A DNA stretch of 64,000 nucleotides from Hymenobacter metallilatus (GCF_003944705.1 NZ_RWIS01000006.1:1-64000); one strand, 5' to 3'. Counted from the stretch's first letter, positions 1 to 8,807 are shown. The notes: a model not told the origin generated them from the sequence alone. Made by a program: numbers and translations.

Positions 1-72
1 GCAACGCGGGTCTGGAAGCGTGGCAAAGGAAGCAAGAAGTTGATTGAGCATGAAGAACTTAACGATGTCTAA
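1..72 (+). CDS. Possible 3' end of a gene cut by the window edge
   Basis: Frame 1 is open from the first base to a TAA at 70-72 and reads a Lys-rich tail ending in IEHEELNDV. The residues look like a genuine basic C-terminus, but 23 residues are too few to name a family. From 73 to 275 I see no supported gene. This region and the start of the next gene are richer in A+T than most of the window. Confidence 0.25.
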   Translation, partial: ATRVWKRGKGSKKLIEHEELNDV

Positions 73-275
73 CGAGACAAAGGGCAGCCCTCACTACAGC
101 GTCTTGATTTTGATGCGTAAGCCCTGATGGTTGAGTTACTTCATATTCTATTTAGCTCTTGCCTTCTGGCAGGCATTTGAGCAAGGGGCACACAAAGAGC
201 GAAATGGTAATCTCTCAGTTAGCTACAAGCTGCCAAATTGGGGTATCACACTCTCATTTCGTGAGCATCAACGGC

Positions 276-473
276 TTATGAAAAGCTTCTTAGTAAGAGC
301 AGATGTTTTTCCTCACGCTGGAGGAAAAAGGGGAAGGCGCGGGCGAAAACGTATACTGCGTAGGTCAGCAGGAGTACGTAGATGACTTTTGCGCAGGTTT
401 TCCCTGTGCGTATGCCCAAGCCAATGAACACTGCCAGTTTCAGCAGGATCATAAGTAAGAAAGGCCCAAGCAT
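276..473 (-). CDS. Small membrane protein, probable truncated relative of its operon neighbours
   Basis: 65 residues with two hydrophobic stretches (about residues 2-20 and 27-48). The segment GKTCAKVIYVLLLTYAVYVF resembles the equivalent part of the two longer proteins upstream (GRRWAKIVLLLL and GHYWAKALVIAV), suggesting a shortened copy of the same family. It starts 6 bases after the stop of the preceding gene, so it is probably the last gene of the operon running from about 2442. The function is unknown. It could also be a fragment. Confidence 0.5.
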   Translation of the reverse strand: MLGPFLLMILLKLAVFIGLGIRTGKTCAKVIYVLLLTYAVYVFARAFPFFLQREEKHLLLLRSFS

Positions 474-479
474 ATAGCC

Positions 480-902
480 TTAGTCAAGTAAGTCAGGCCC
501 GCCTACAGCCACACCTGCCTCCCCAGCCACCGGCCGGCGCAGCAGGTCGCGGGCGATAATAACAATGGAGACGAGCTGAAGAGCTGCAGACAGTAGGTTA
601 AGGGCCGTCTGGGGCCAAGGTGCCACAACCGAGGGCAGACTTACTAGGTAAAATAAATTGCTCGGGACGCACAACAGTAGCAACACTATCTTAGCCCAGC
701 GGCGGCCTGCTCGCACAGGCCAACTCAATCCGGCCATCAGCAGAAACGATGTGATGACCGAGAAGTTAAACATGTTCTGACTGAGATAAGGCGTCGTGTG
801 GAAAGGCTTCCGATAAAGGAAAAAGGATAGGAAAGCCACTACAACGCTGAGTAGATACAGATTCGCAGCCTTACGGTCATTGGTGGGGATGGTAACGGCC
901 AT
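480..902 (-). CDS. Small integral membrane protein, paralogue A
   Basis: 140 residues with about four predicted membrane segments. It starts MAVTIPTNDRKAANLY and carries IIARDLLRRP near the C-terminus. Both signatures recur in the protein at 1646-2020 (MAVTIPRNDHRA and a terminal IIARDLLRRP), so the two are paralogues. A longer reading with an upstream ATG exists, but it overlaps the preceding gene and lacks this conserved start, so I chose 902. It lies 4 bases downstream of the DUF4328-like gene, within an operon. I cannot assign a biochemical role. Confidence 0.75.
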   Translation of the reverse strand: MAVTIPTNDRKAANLYLLSVVVAFLSFFLYRKPFHTTPYLSQNMFNFSVITSFLLMAGLSWPVRAGRRWAKIVLLLLCVPSNLFYLVSLPSVVAPWPQTALNLLSAALQLVSIVIIARDLLRRPVAGEAGVAVGGPDLLD

Positions 903-906
903 TGTA

Positions 907-1593
907 TTAGAAAATAGAGGGCTCCAGTGGCACTGGTGGCGCGTTCGGCTCCCGCAGGAGGGCTTGCTCGTGTGGGGCCAGCATACGCAGGAGGGCAAAC
1001 GTGAGCAGCGAAGCACCTATACTGATGATATAGCCGCACAGCAGCAGGCGGTCATACTGCATGGAATCGGTCAGGCTGTTGCCCAGCGACCTGTCCATGT
1101 ACAGGGCTAGGCGCGTCACCACGAACGAGACGATATTGAGAATCCACCAGGCGGCTACGGTGTAATCCCAGCGGGAGGCAAGGCGCGTATCGTTGGGGTG
1201 GGCATACCGGACCGTGTAGTGGCCAATTTCCTGCATGATCCGGCAAGGATACCACAGGTTTATGATAGGAATAAGCCAGCCCCAAATGGCCACGGACGCA
1301 GCATGCATAGGACGGGCTCCCGGCAGCGCGTGAACATTGCGGTAGGCCCGGTACATCCACGTCAGCAACGCCCCGAAAGCGAGCAGGGCTGCCAGCAGCT
1401 GTACGCCGGTGAGCACATCCGCTCGCTGCTCGCTGGCCAGGCCTTCGCCGGGAGCAGGCCAGTGGCCGAGCGAGGCTTGGTGGAACAGGTAGTACTGGTG
1501 AGCTATGTTGGCCAGACAGGCCGAGCTGATCAGGGCCCGCACCAACTGCGTGAGCTGGGCAGCGTTTCGGTACAGACGATTAGTAAGAAGCAT
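907..1593 (-). CDS. DUF4328-like membrane protein
   Basis: 228 residues with about five or six membrane segments. WGWLIPIINLWYPCRIMQEI and the following W..W.LN pattern are typical of DUF4328 proteins, multi-span membrane proteins of unknown function often annotated next to other small membrane proteins. The gene sits between two mutually paralogous membrane protein genes (1646-2020 upstream, 480-902 downstream) with a 4-base gap to the latter, so co-transcription is likely. The family call rests on motif memory, not on a search. Confidence 0.75.
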   Translation of the reverse strand: MLLTNRLYRNAAQLTQLVRALISSACLANIAHQYYLFHQASLGHWPAPGEGLASEQRADVLTGVQLLAALLAFGALLTWMYRAYRNVHALPGARPMHAASVAIWGWLIPIINLWYPCRIMQEIGHYTVRYAHPNDTRLASRWDYTVAAWWILNIVSFVVTRLALYMDRSLGNSLTDSMQYDRLLLCGYIISIGASLLTFALLRMLAPHEQALLREPNAPPVPLEPSIF

Positions 1594-1645
1594 GAAGTAA
1601 CTATACAGAAGACGAAGGATTTTTCAGCAGGGATACCTTCCCCGT

Positions 1646-2020
1646 CTACGGCCGGCGTAGCAGGTCGCGGGCAATGATGCCGACTGCTGCAAGCCGAGGA
1701 GTAAGAGAGACCATTAGTAGTACAAAACGCGGCGTAACCTGTGGCGCCCGCAGCTCCGAGAAATGGAGCAGAGGCCTGGCAAACCCGTATAGGGTTACGG
1801 CAATAACCAGCGCTTTCGCCCAGTAATGCCCGCGCCACACTGCCCAGCAGACCAAACCAATCGGTACCGACATAATCAGGGTTCCGAGTAGAAAGCCGAG
1901 CGAATACCGAATGGTGTGATGCGGAGCAGGATAGAGCGCATCAGTGAGAATACCCAGGCCCAAACCAATGAGGAAGTACCACACGGCGCGGTGGTCATTT
2001 CTGGGAATGGTAACCGCCAT
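1646..2020 (-). CDS. Small integral membrane protein, paralogue B
   Basis: 124 residues with about four hydrophobic segments, a MAVTIPRND start and a C-terminal IIARDLLRRP. It is a paralogue of the 480-902 product, sharing both ends, with a more variable middle. Only 2 bases separate its start from the stop of the upstream gene (2023-2442), and it is followed by the DUF4328-like gene. The function is unknown. The shared N- and C-termini look like conserved cytoplasmic tails and may mark a common partner. Confidence 0.72.
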   Translation of the reverse strand: MAVTIPRNDHRAVWYFLIGLGLGILTDALYPAPHHTIRYSLGFLLGTLIMSVPIGLVCWAVWRGHYWAKALVIAVTLYGFARPLLHFSELRAPQVTPRFVLLMVSLTPRLAAVGIIARDLLRRP

Positions 2021-2022
2021 AT

Positions 2023-2442
2023 TCAGATAGCCGCCTGCTGAGCGGCCCGGAGCCAGCGCTGGGCCTCGGGCAGATTATCGAACATGTGCATCTGCAGTTG
2101 CCCCTCGAAGCCCAGCAGCATAGAGTTGGCTGACTGAGCCGCTAGCGACTCGGGGCTGACGATATGGGCGAAGTGGGTGAGGCCGGCATTAATGGCACGC
2201 GGGGCCCAGTTGGTGACAATCCATTCCACGGCGTGGTCCCAAGGGCCGAGTACCTGGCGGTTATCGTTGAGCAGGTAGGCGCAAGCGTTTTCTGCCAACG
2301 TGGGTAAGCAGGCATCGGCCCCGGAGATGATACCGGTATAGGTCTGGTAGCCAATCCAGTTGTTGTACACCCACTGGTTGGCCGGGTCGTATTCGATGGT
2401 AAGGTAGACCTTGCCAAAGCCGTTAATGAGTTCTTGCAGCAT
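2023..2442 (-). CDS. STAS/SpoIIAA-like hypothetical protein
   Basis: 139 soluble residues. The opening KVYLTIEYDPANQWVYNNWI followed by a Gly/Ala-rich centre and the C-terminal FDNLPEAQRWL look like small STAS/SpoIIAA-like proteins seen in Cytophagales, where a beta-alpha fold carries a final 'F.....A..WL' helix. I chose the ATG at 2442 rather than 2478 because the extra residues are hydrophobic and poorly coding. It is probably the first gene of the operon that runs down to 276. No catalytic residues are recognised. The function is unknown. Confidence 0.65.
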   Translation of the reverse strand: MLQELINGFGKVYLTIEYDPANQWVYNNWIGYQTYTGIISGADACLPTLAENACAYLLNDNRQVLGPWDHAVEWIVTNWAPRAINAGLTHFAHIVSPESLAAQSANSMLLGFEGQLQMHMFDNLPEAQRWLRAAQQAAI

Positions 2443-2505
2443 CAGTGGAAGTGTAAGGGGATAAAGGGAGAGCAACAAAGATAACTGCCCGAGAGAGGCG
2501 ACAAA

Positions 2506-2760
2506 CTAGCGCCGCTTGAAGGGTGCAGGCAGGTAGAAACGCTGTTGCTCCTGGTACACCAGCTCCTTCGCCGTTTACCGCTGAATCACCCAGGTAATGG
2601 GGCCCGGTACGCATGTTGCGTCGCTGGTACTTGTGTAGCTGGTCGTGTGGCGAGAGAGTACCTAGCTCTGTTCGTCGTAGAGCGTGACTTTTTGGTGCTC
2701 CAGCTGCCACGGCCCGCTGCTGAGCAGCCGCGGGTTTGCGCCTTGTCCGGTCCTGCTCAC
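2506..2760 (-). pseudogene. Decayed lipocalin-like lipoprotein gene
   Basis: One minus-strand frame reads like protein but is broken by two in-frame stops. It contains SGPWQLEHQKVTLYDEQS, then TAG, then ...CVPGPITWVIQR, then TAA, then TAKELVYQEQQRFYLPAPF and a final TAG. The first block resembles the 'GRWQL' start of lipocalin-like lipoproteins such as the one at 23682-24122. The last block resembles that protein's C-terminal 'TSKKLVLYYQLPA'. The middle is too short for the family, so an internal deletion is also likely. No start codon or signal peptide remains. The rest of 2443-3119 holds no gene I can support. Confidence 0.5.
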
Positions 2761-3119
2761 CGCCGCCACCGATACGTTGATGAAGGCGGCTTCTGAGGCT
2801 ATTCTGGCTATTCGTAATGGAGAAGATGAGGATGCTTGGCAGACCATTGTCGACGGATTTCCGCAGAATACCATGCTCAAGAGGAATTGCTTCGAATACC
2901 TGCACGAGAATGTCCTATTGGGACACTATCGGATAAAAATGGCTGATACCCATCCGGTTCAGCCTATTTCGGCAATCTAGTATTACCAGCCAATGCATAT
3001 CCAATGCAGTAATTTCCTGCTAAATGAGCGCACTTCTTCGCTGCAAATCAAGATGACTGTCCATCGGTTGAATGAGGGTGGGGGTACCATACCCGTGTTG
3101 TCTGATTTGCTAATTTTTA

Positions 3120-3159
3120 TAGTTTAATTAACTAAATTTATTAGTAAATCGTATACTTG
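3120..3159 (+). promoter_or_regulatory. umuDC promoter with tandem palindromes
   Basis: Two overlapping inverted repeats of the same 5-n5-5 design lie here: TAGTT-n5-AACTA at 3120-3134 and ACTAA-n5-TTAGT at 3131-3145. They sit just upstream of a TATACTTG box (3152-3159) that fits the Bacteroidetes -7 element TAnnTTTG. The ATG of umuD follows at 3186. Placement over the -33 region suggests a repressor operator, and LexA is the natural guess for umuDC, but this is inference. Confidence 0.55.
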
Positions 3160-3185
3160 CAGGAGTACCTTATCAAAGACCTGCT

Positions 3186-3653
3186 ATGAGCGAAGTTGTA
3201 GTGCTGCCGATGGCACGTAAGCCGGTGTGGCTGCTGTTTTTTGAAGGATTAGTACCTGCTGGCTTTCCTTCGCCGGCCGATGACCACCGGGGTACCCGGC
3301 TGGATCTGAACCGGTTGCTGCTGCCGCATCCGGATTCTACTTACCTGGTACGGGTAACGGGTGACAGCATGACGGGTGGGGAATCCGGCATCCGTGACGG
3401 GGCACTGCTGGCCGTAGATTGCCGGCTGACGGCCGAGCACAATGATGTAGTAATAGCCGTGGTAGAAGGACAGTTTACGGTGAAGCGGTTAATCCGGCGT
3501 CGTGCAAACACCTGGTTTCTGGTGCCTGATAATCCATGTTATCCGGAAATTTCCATCACGGAACCCGACCTGTTTGATGTATGGGGCGTAGTAACGCATG
3601 TAGTAACTGAAACCCGGCGCGGACGCCTCTCCAGTCATGTTCGCGTTGGTTGA
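3186..3653 (+). CDS. umuD: UmuD-like S24 peptidase (error-prone polymerase subunit)
   Basis: 155 residues. UmuD is trimmed by RecA-stimulated self-cleavage and then joins UmuC as DNA polymerase V for lesion bypass. The cleavage region reads PAGFPSP (Ala25-Gly26, where E. coli UmuD has Cys-Gly). The catalytic serine lies in VTGDSM (Ser61) and the lysine in FTVKR (Lys100). The C-terminal strands ([11 protein letters not shown]) match the family. The gene overlaps umuC by 17 bases, indicating coupled translation. The palindromic promoter just upstream suggests damage control. Length and motifs make the call secure. Confidence 0.95.
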   Translation: MSEVVVLPMARKPVWLLFFEGLVPAGFPSPADDHRGTRLDLNRLLLPHPDSTYLVRVTGDSMTGGESGIRDGALLAVDCRLTAEHNDVVIAVVEGQFTVKRLIRRRANTWFLVPDNPCYPEISITEPDLFDVWGVVTHVVTETRRGRLSSHVRVG

Positions 3654-4935
3654 CTGCAACAATTTTTACGTGAGCTGTGAGCGGGTGTTCCGACCTGATC
3701 TGGCGGGGCAGCCAGTAGTGGTACTGAGCAATAACGACGGTTGCCTGATATCCCGCTCCCCGGAGGCTAAAGCGCTGGGGCTGCGAATGGGGGCGGCCTA
3801 TTTTCAGGTAAAGCCCGAGCTGCAGCGCCATGGGGTGCAGGTGTTTTCCAGCAACTACGCGCTGTACGGAGATATATCGGGCCGGATTATGCGCTACCTG
3901 GCTTCGGTGGTACCCGTGGCGGAGGTGTATTCTATCGATGAATGCTTTCTGCATCTGCACGGAATGAGTGCGTATTGCGGCTCCCTGACGGAGCTGGCAA
4001 CGCACTGGAAGGAGCAGATTCGCAAGCAGATGCACATTCCGGTGTGCATAGGGCTGGGGCCCACCCGGACCCTGGCTAAGCTGGCCAACCGCCTGGTAAA
4101 ACAGCTTGGCCAGCCCAGCGGAGTACTGCTGCTGGAAACGCCCGCGCAACAGCAGTGGGCCCTGGCCCAAACGCCAGTCACCGAAGTATGGGGAGTAGGT
4201 CGGCGGTACAGCGAGAAGCTGGCGGCACTGGGCATCCGGACGGCAGCCCAACTGGCTGAGCAGAGTGAGGCCTGGGCCCGGCGCCACCTGGGCGGCGTAA
4301 CGGGGGCACGCCTGGTGCGGGAGCTGCAGGGCCACTCCTGCCGGGAGGGCGGGGCGGAAGGGGAGCTGGAGGCCAGCCGAAAAACTATTATGTACAGCCG
4401 TAGTTTTGCCCAGCCTCTCACTCAACTGCCCGATATACAGGTGGCAGTGGCCCATTTCGTATCCAGGGCCGCTGAGAAGCTGCGTGGGCAACACTCCCTG
4501 GCCAATACCCTGACGATTTTTATCAGCAAGGGCCGGTTCAGCTCCGGAGCCTTGCCCCACACCTGCACCGAGGTGCTTACCCTGCCCGCACCTACTCACG
4601 ATACCAGTGAACTGCTCCGCTATGCTGCCGCCGCCCTCCGGCGCCTGGTTCAGGCCAATGTGGCCTACAAAAAAGCCGGAATTGTGCTCAGCGGCCTGGA
4701 AACAGCCGGACAGCAACAGCTACCCTTATTCGGAGCCACTCCCCAGGCCGCGCTGCGTACCACCCTCCTGGCCGAGCTGGACCAACTGAATCAGCGGTAC
4801 GGCCGTGGAACAGTGCGGTTCGCGGCGGCCCTGCCGGCTCCCGGCGGCGTGGCACAGCCCTGGGCTGGCAACAGTCGTTGGCAAACGCCTGCTTACACCA
4901 CCCGCTGGGACGATCTGCTGTGGATTACCGCCTGA
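3637..4935 (+). CDS. umuC: DNA polymerase V catalytic subunit UmuC (Y family)
   Basis: 432 residues, close to the family length. The palm domain shows the Y-family metal ligands: Asp6 in [11 protein letters not shown] and Asp101-Glu102 in YSIDECF. A helix-hairpin-helix thumb region ([17 protein letters not shown]) follows, then the little-finger domain and the C-terminal UmuC tail with TTRWDDL. It should insert nucleotides opposite damaged bases together with cleaved UmuD. It is transcribed with umuD, overlapping it by 17 bases. The following 117 bases to the next gene show nothing notable. Confidence 0.96.
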   Translation: MFALVDCNNFYVSCERVFRPDLAGQPVVVLSNNDGCLISRSPEAKALGLRMGAAYFQVKPELQRHGVQVFSSNYALYGDISGRIMRYLASVVPVAEVYSIDECFLHLHGMSAYCGSLTELATHWKEQIRKQMHIPVCIGLGPTRTLAKLANRLVKQLGQPSGVLLLETPAQQQWALAQTPVTEVWGVGRRYSEKLAALGIRTAAQLAEQSEAWARRHLGGVTGARLVRELQGHSCREGGAEGELEASRKTIMYSRSFAQPLTQLPDIQVAVAHFVSRAAEKLRGQHSLANTLTIFISKGRFSSGALPHTCTEVLTLPAPTHDTSELLRYAAAALRRLVQANVAYKKAGIVLSGLETAGQQQLPLFGATPQAALRTTLLAELDQLNQRYGRGTVRFAAALPAPGGVAQPWAGNSRWQTPAYTTRWDDLLWITA

Positions 4936-5052
4936 AACCAGCCGGCCACATCTTCGCGCCACACGGGGTAGTTTGGGCACACTGCTCTTACCACCCGGCA
5001 TAACGCCTGGCCATACAACCGGCCCGGGCACGGGGTAAATCAGGCAGCTACG

Positions 5053-5871
5053 TTAGGGCGTGGGCCGCCACGTTACGCTCATACCCATGCCGCCAGGTAC
5101 CCAGGTAGGAGAGAAGCTGGTGCCTTCCAGAAGGCGAGGCTTGCGGCCCCAGCGGTTACGGTGCGTGAGGTAGCCCAGGTGAGCCGACAAAATACCGAAG
5201 CCCGCCCCGGCCACTACGTCGCTCTGCCAGTGCTTGGTGTTGATCATGCGTAGAGCGGCCACGCTGGTGGCAATAGTATAGGCCCCGATACCGTACCACT
5301 GGCTTTTGTCGCGGAACTCGGTGTGCACAATGCTGGCTGCCAGAAACGCCTGCGCCGTATGGCCGGAGGGAAAGGATAGATTATCGGAGCCGTCGGGACG
5401 GGTTTCCCGGGTGAGGTTCTTCACCGTAAACACCGTGGCCAGCATAATCAACTCCGATTTGCCGATAACCAGCAGCGTGTTCAATCGGTCGTCGCGCGAC
5501 TCTACGCCCGACAACGCCACCAGGCCCAGCTCGGCGTAGGGGGCGAAAATCAGTAGGTTGTCGAGCTTGGTGCGGTAGGTAGGGAAGAGCTTGTGAATAT
5601 CCCGGTTGGCCTGCTGGTTGGTATAGAAGCCGCCCCCGTTAAAGGTGTAGGCTCCGTAGCCAATAAGTAGGGCCGGTACAATGGTGGCCTTTACCAGCTT
5701 GCCTTTGTACCAGGGTTTGGTTACCGGGGAGGGTACGCCGGCGGGGTTTTCAAATTTGTGGGTAGTATCGGCCGGGGCAGTAGTGGTGGGCAGAATCTGG
5801 GCCGAAGCGGTGAAGTGGGTAGCCGCCAGCAGCAGCACGCCTGCACCTAGCTGGCGGAAAGAAACGTTCAT
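5053..5871 (-). CDS. PAP2-family phosphatase, exported
   Basis: 272 residues with an N-terminal signal peptide (MNVSFRQLGAGVLLLAATHF...ASAQ). The three PAP2 phosphatase motifs are present: K151...RP at 158-159, FPSGH at 167-171, and a third motif with His214 and Asp218 in TKHWQSDVVAG. Such enzymes dephosphorylate lipid phosphates or undecaprenyl pyrophosphate at the periplasmic face. Several hydrophobic helices surround the motifs. The gene appears to stand alone, with spacers on both sides. The substrate cannot be told from sequence. The CX and active-site residues are intact. Confidence 0.9.
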   Translation of the reverse strand: MNVSFRQLGAGVLLLAATHFTASAQILPTTTAPADTTHKFENPAGVPSPVTKPWYKGKLVKATIVPALLIGYGAYTFNGGGFYTNQQANRDIHKLFPTYRTKLDNLLIFAPYAELGLVALSGVESRDDRLNTLLVIGKSELIMLATVFTVKNLTRETRPDGSDNLSFPSGHTAQAFLAASIVHTEFRDKSQWYGIGAYTIATSVAALRMINTKHWQSDVVAGAGFGILSAHLGYLTHRNRWGRKPRLLEGTSFSPTWVPGGMGMSVTWRPTP

Positions 5872-6019
5872 TTAGTACAGGTAAAAAAACAGTATGCATC
5901 AACCTGATGCTCTGCTCAACGGAGCAGGAAAGCAGTATACGGAGCCAATCTGAAGGAATCCTAAAGGAATGCTTCCACACCAAAATAAGCAGAAAATAAC
6001 CTGACAGCCGTACCCGAGG

Positions 6020-6583
6020 CTAAAACAGGATCATAACGGCCAGGGTTACCAGCCACAACAGGCCACCCACAATAGAGGTATTGAGTTTAGTTTCGGGAGG
6101 GAAGGGCAGCAGTAGCCCCAGGCTGGCTACCAGCAGCAGCAGAGCTGGAAAAACGGCCAGGGCAGAGTTGTAGATGTTGCCACCATACGGAGCAAACGGC
6201 TCCCGCCCGGCCGGCACGGAAGGGGCTTTCACGAGCCGCACAACGTGCAGCAAGGGCGAACGCCAGACGGTGAGGCGGGAGGCATCCCGGAGGCGGTACG
6301 TTTGGTTGGGGTGCAGCCGGAAGCTGGTGTGGGGCGTGCGGATGCGGTAGACCATCTGGGGATTGGAGAGGGTTGAGGCTACGGAAACCGGCCGCCGCTC
6401 CAACACCGGCTCGTCCGGAAACTGCTGAAGCGGCAGGGCCCAGTCGAAGCTGATGAGCACGCAAAATACCACGGCGGCCCAGTTTACCCAGCGGGCTTTG
6501 TGCGCCATGTGGGCCATACGGGCGTATTCGGCTGCCCGGCGCTGCAGGGCCAGGGTGCGGGCATCGGGGCGGTAAGCATTCAT
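6020..6583 (-). CDS. Membrane protein of unknown function
   Basis: 187 residues starting MNAYRPDARTLALQRR. An upstream ATG at 6730 would add about 50 low-complexity residues and overlap the region after the next gene, so I prefer 6583. One membrane segment lies near residues 32-50 (WAAVVFCVLISFDWALPL), then a soluble domain of about 80 residues, then two C-terminal helices (SALAVFPALLLLVASLGLLL and VGGLLWLVTLAVMILF). No family is recognised. A soluble loop between membrane segments suggests a periplasmic or lumenal domain. Confidence 0.6.
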   Translation of the reverse strand: MNAYRPDARTLALQRRAAEYARMAHMAHKARWVNWAAVVFCVLISFDWALPLQQFPDEPVLERRPVSVASTLSNPQMVYRIRTPHTSFRLHPNQTYRLRDASRLTVWRSPLLHVVRLVKAPSVPAGREPFAPYGGNIYNSALAVFPALLLLVASLGLLLPFPPETKLNTSIVGGLLWLVTLAVMILF

Positions 6584-6747
6584 AGCAATAAGCCAGCGTA
6601 ACGGGGGGGGCAAACGAACCAGGGGCCAGCCGTAGTACCTGGGCACCGTCGTTCCTTGCGCCGGAAGGCCTCTATACGCCAGAATAGCCGGGTCCGCCGC
6701 CCACCCCGGCTTGCCGGGGAAGGCGGCCACCTGGCTGCCGGACGCAG

Positions 6748-7110
6748 CTAAGCAAATGGAACCAGGGCCGCCAGCAGCAGGGTAGAAACCCGGTGCCAGG
6801 TGGCGTAAGGCCAGGGCGTATCGGAAGAGGTACCAATCTGCCGGAGCTCCCGCTGGGCCATAAGTACCCAGGCGAGCAGGGCCTGGCGGGACGGAAGAGG
6901 CTGACCGGAATGCAGGGCGGCCGGCCAGGCCTCAAGGGGCCAGTTCAGCAGAAAGTATTCTGCCTGGTCGGCAATACGGGCCAGGCGGGCCGGAGCGTAG
7001 GGGTCGGTGGAAGGCAGGTGGCGGGCGGTGCGGTACAGGTCACGCAGGGCAGTTCGGGCGGGCGGAAACAAGAGTTTTTCGCCGGCCGGCGGCTCGGGTG
7101 TTTGTTTCAT
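6748..7110 (-). CDS. Hypothetical helical protein
   Basis: 120 residues starting MKQTPEPPAGEKLLF. It is mostly helical, rich in Ala, Leu and Arg, and ends in a short hydrophobic stretch (STLLLAALVPFA). An alternative ATG three codons upstream (7119) is equally possible. It lies upstream of the membrane protein at 6020-6583 on the same strand, 164 bases away. No domain recognised. The codon pattern on this strand looks coding. Confidence 0.5.
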   Translation of the reverse strand: MKQTPEPPAGEKLLFPPARTALRDLYRTARHLPSTDPYAPARLARIADQAEYFLLNWPLEAWPAALHSGQPLPSRQALLAWVLMAQRELRQIGTSSDTPWPYATWHRVSTLLLAALVPFA

Positions 7111-7229
7111 TAGGCCCATGTACGGGGGCCTTTCTGCAGGCGGATTGTATCATGGAGCCCTAAAAGCTCAAAAAAAAAGTAAAAACTGAAATGGGAATTA
7201 TTCACCTAAAAACGAAGTTTAAGCCCGAT

Positions 7230-7730
7230 TTAGGCAGAAAGTGGGAGCGGCAAAATAGTATCGTCGGGCAGTATTTCGGCCCCGGTTCCGTGGTCGGGCA
7301 GCAGGCGTTTCAGGGTAGTGTGCTTGAGCTCCTCCAGCCAGTACAACGTATCCTGTACAGTAGCAGTGGCCCGCATCTTTTCCCACAGCCCCGAGCTATG
7401 GGCCGCCTTGAGTAGCTGCTCCAGCACAATGGGCAATACCCAGCCTACCACGTTGCTGGCCAGTGCCCCGCGCAGTCCCAGCCGCACCAGCACCCGGGCT
7501 GCCATTCGCTCCAGGAGCAGGGCCCGGGCGGCGGGCAGGGCCTTGCCCGTGAGAAACTCCCGTACCTGCCGCATATTGCCTTTTTCTACCTCGGCCCGCA
7601 GTACCTCCTGCACCGAGTCGAGGGCAGTGCGGGTAACCCGACGAAACAGGCGTCCTGTTTGCCAGGCGGCCAGGCCGGTAAGCTGGCCGGCCGTGTGCAG
7701 GAACCGGGGAAGATGAAGGGATTTTTTCAT
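7230..7730 (-). CDS. Hypothetical helical protein
   Basis: 166 residues from the ATG at 7730 (MKKSLHLPRFLHTAGQL). An upstream ATG at 7778 adds 16 unlikely residues. It is basic and amphipathic, with one possible membrane-associated stretch (ALASNVVGWVLPIVLEQLL, about residues 88-106). No recognised motif. It is divergent from the quinone oxidoreductase gene that starts 94 bases away, so the two may share a promoter region. Confidence 0.5.
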   Translation of the reverse strand: MKKSLHLPRFLHTAGQLTGLAAWQTGRLFRRVTRTALDSVQEVLRAEVEKGNMRQVREFLTGKALPAARALLLERMAARVLVRLGLRGALASNVVGWVLPIVLEQLLKAAHSSGLWEKMRATATVQDTLYWLEELKHTTLKRLLPDHGTGAEILPDDTILPLPLSA

Positions 7731-7823
7731 TATCGGATTACTCAACCGCAGCGTATTCAAGGCTGCATACGTAGGCACCAGGGGCTGGTTGCCATGCCAA
7801 AATACCTATTTGCTTTTCTTTCT

Positions 7824-8807
7824 ATGCAGAACATGCATGCCATTGTTGTTACCCGGCCAGGCGGACCGGAAGTGCTGGAGTTACACCAGCTGCCTGTGCC
7901 TGAACCGGCCGCCCACCAGGTGCTTATTCGCGTAGCTGCGGCCGGCGTAAACCGCCCCGATGTACTATTGCGCCAGGGGAAGTACCGGGGCAGCGGCGAC
8001 GTGACCGGCCTGATTCCCGGCCTGGAGGTGGCCGGCACCGTAGTGCAGTGCGGGGCCGCCGTAACCCGCTGGCATCCCGGCGACGCCGTGTGTGCTTTGC
8101 TGGCCCAGGGTGGCTACGCCGAATTTGTGGCCGTGGATGCCCGGCATTGCCTGCCCGTACCGGGCGGCCTGACCATGCCGGAAGCGGCCAGCTTACCCGA
8201 AACGGCCTTTACGGTGTGGCACAACGTGTTTCAGCGGGGCCAGCTGCAGCCTGGCGAAAAACTATTGGTACACGGAGGCAGCAGCGGAATTGGGGTGCTG
8301 GCGGTGCAGCTGGCCCACGCGCTGGGTAGCCCGGTAGCCGCCACGGTAGGCACGCCGGAAAAAGCCGCCGCCGTGCAGGCATTGGGCGCTACGGAGGTTA
8401 TCAACTACCGCGAAGCTGATTTTGAAACCATACTACAGGCCAGTGGTGGGGTAGATGTAGTGCTGGACATGGTAGGCGGCGACTATACCGCCAAAAACCT
8501 GCGCCTGCTGCGTCCCGATGGCCGACTGGTGTTCATCAATGCCATGCAGGGCGGACCGGCTGGGTTTAATGCGCTGGACCTGATGAGCCGCCGTCTTACC
8601 ATTACGGGTAGCACCCTGCGGCCCCGTTCCGCCGAGTTCAAAGCGAGGCTGGCCCAGGCCGTGGAGCAGCACGTGTGGCCGCTGGTGGCCAGTGGAGCCG
8701 TGCGCCCGGTACTACACGCTACGCTGCCGCTGGCGCAGGCCCACCAGGCGCATGAACTGCTGGAAAGCAGCGCCCACATTGGCAAGCTCGTACTTACCGT
8801 ACGCTGA
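7824..8807 (+). CDS. NAD(P)H-quinone oxidoreductase, zinc-free MDR family (QOR/PIG3-like)
   Basis: 327 residues from 7824 (or 324 from the ATG at 7833). The N-terminal GroES-like fold opens HAIVVTRPGGPEVLEL. AAGVNRPDVLLRQGKY is the signature of zinc-independent quinone reductases, and the nucleotide-binding motif is VHGGSSGIG. The zinc-ligand cysteines of alcohol dehydrogenases are absent. The family reduces quinones or enones with NADPH in the cytoplasm. It is most like the PIG3 subgroup. The next gene follows after 177 bases with its own promoter. Confidence 0.9.
   Translation: MQNMHAIVVTRPGGPEVLELHQLPVPEPAAHQVLIRVAAAGVNRPDVLLRQGKYRGSGDVTGLIPGLEVAGTVVQCGAAVTRWHPGDAVCALLAQGGYAEFVAVDARHCLPVPGGLTMPEAASLPETAFTVWHNVFQRGQLQPGEKLLVHGGSSGIGVLAVQLAHALGSPVAATVGTPEKAAAVQALGATEVINYREADFETILQASGGVDVVLDMVGGDYTAKNLRLLRPDGRLVFINAMQGGPAGFNALDLMSRRLTITGSTLRPRSAEFKARLAQAVEQHVWPLVASGAVRPVLHATLPLAQAHQAHELLESSAHIGKLVLTVR

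Noticed and set aside
131..385. Open frame of 84 codons on the plus strand
   Set aside because: It has a non-ATG start, a Lys/Arg-rich run at the end, and overlaps the opposite-strand small membrane protein gene; no coding pattern is evident.
2780..2980. Plus-strand frame of 66 codons (MKAASEAILAIRNGEDEDAW...)
   Set aside because: It reads like protein in part, but it has no promoter or ribosome site, and it runs opposite to the decayed lipoprotein gene region. I could not support it as a gene.
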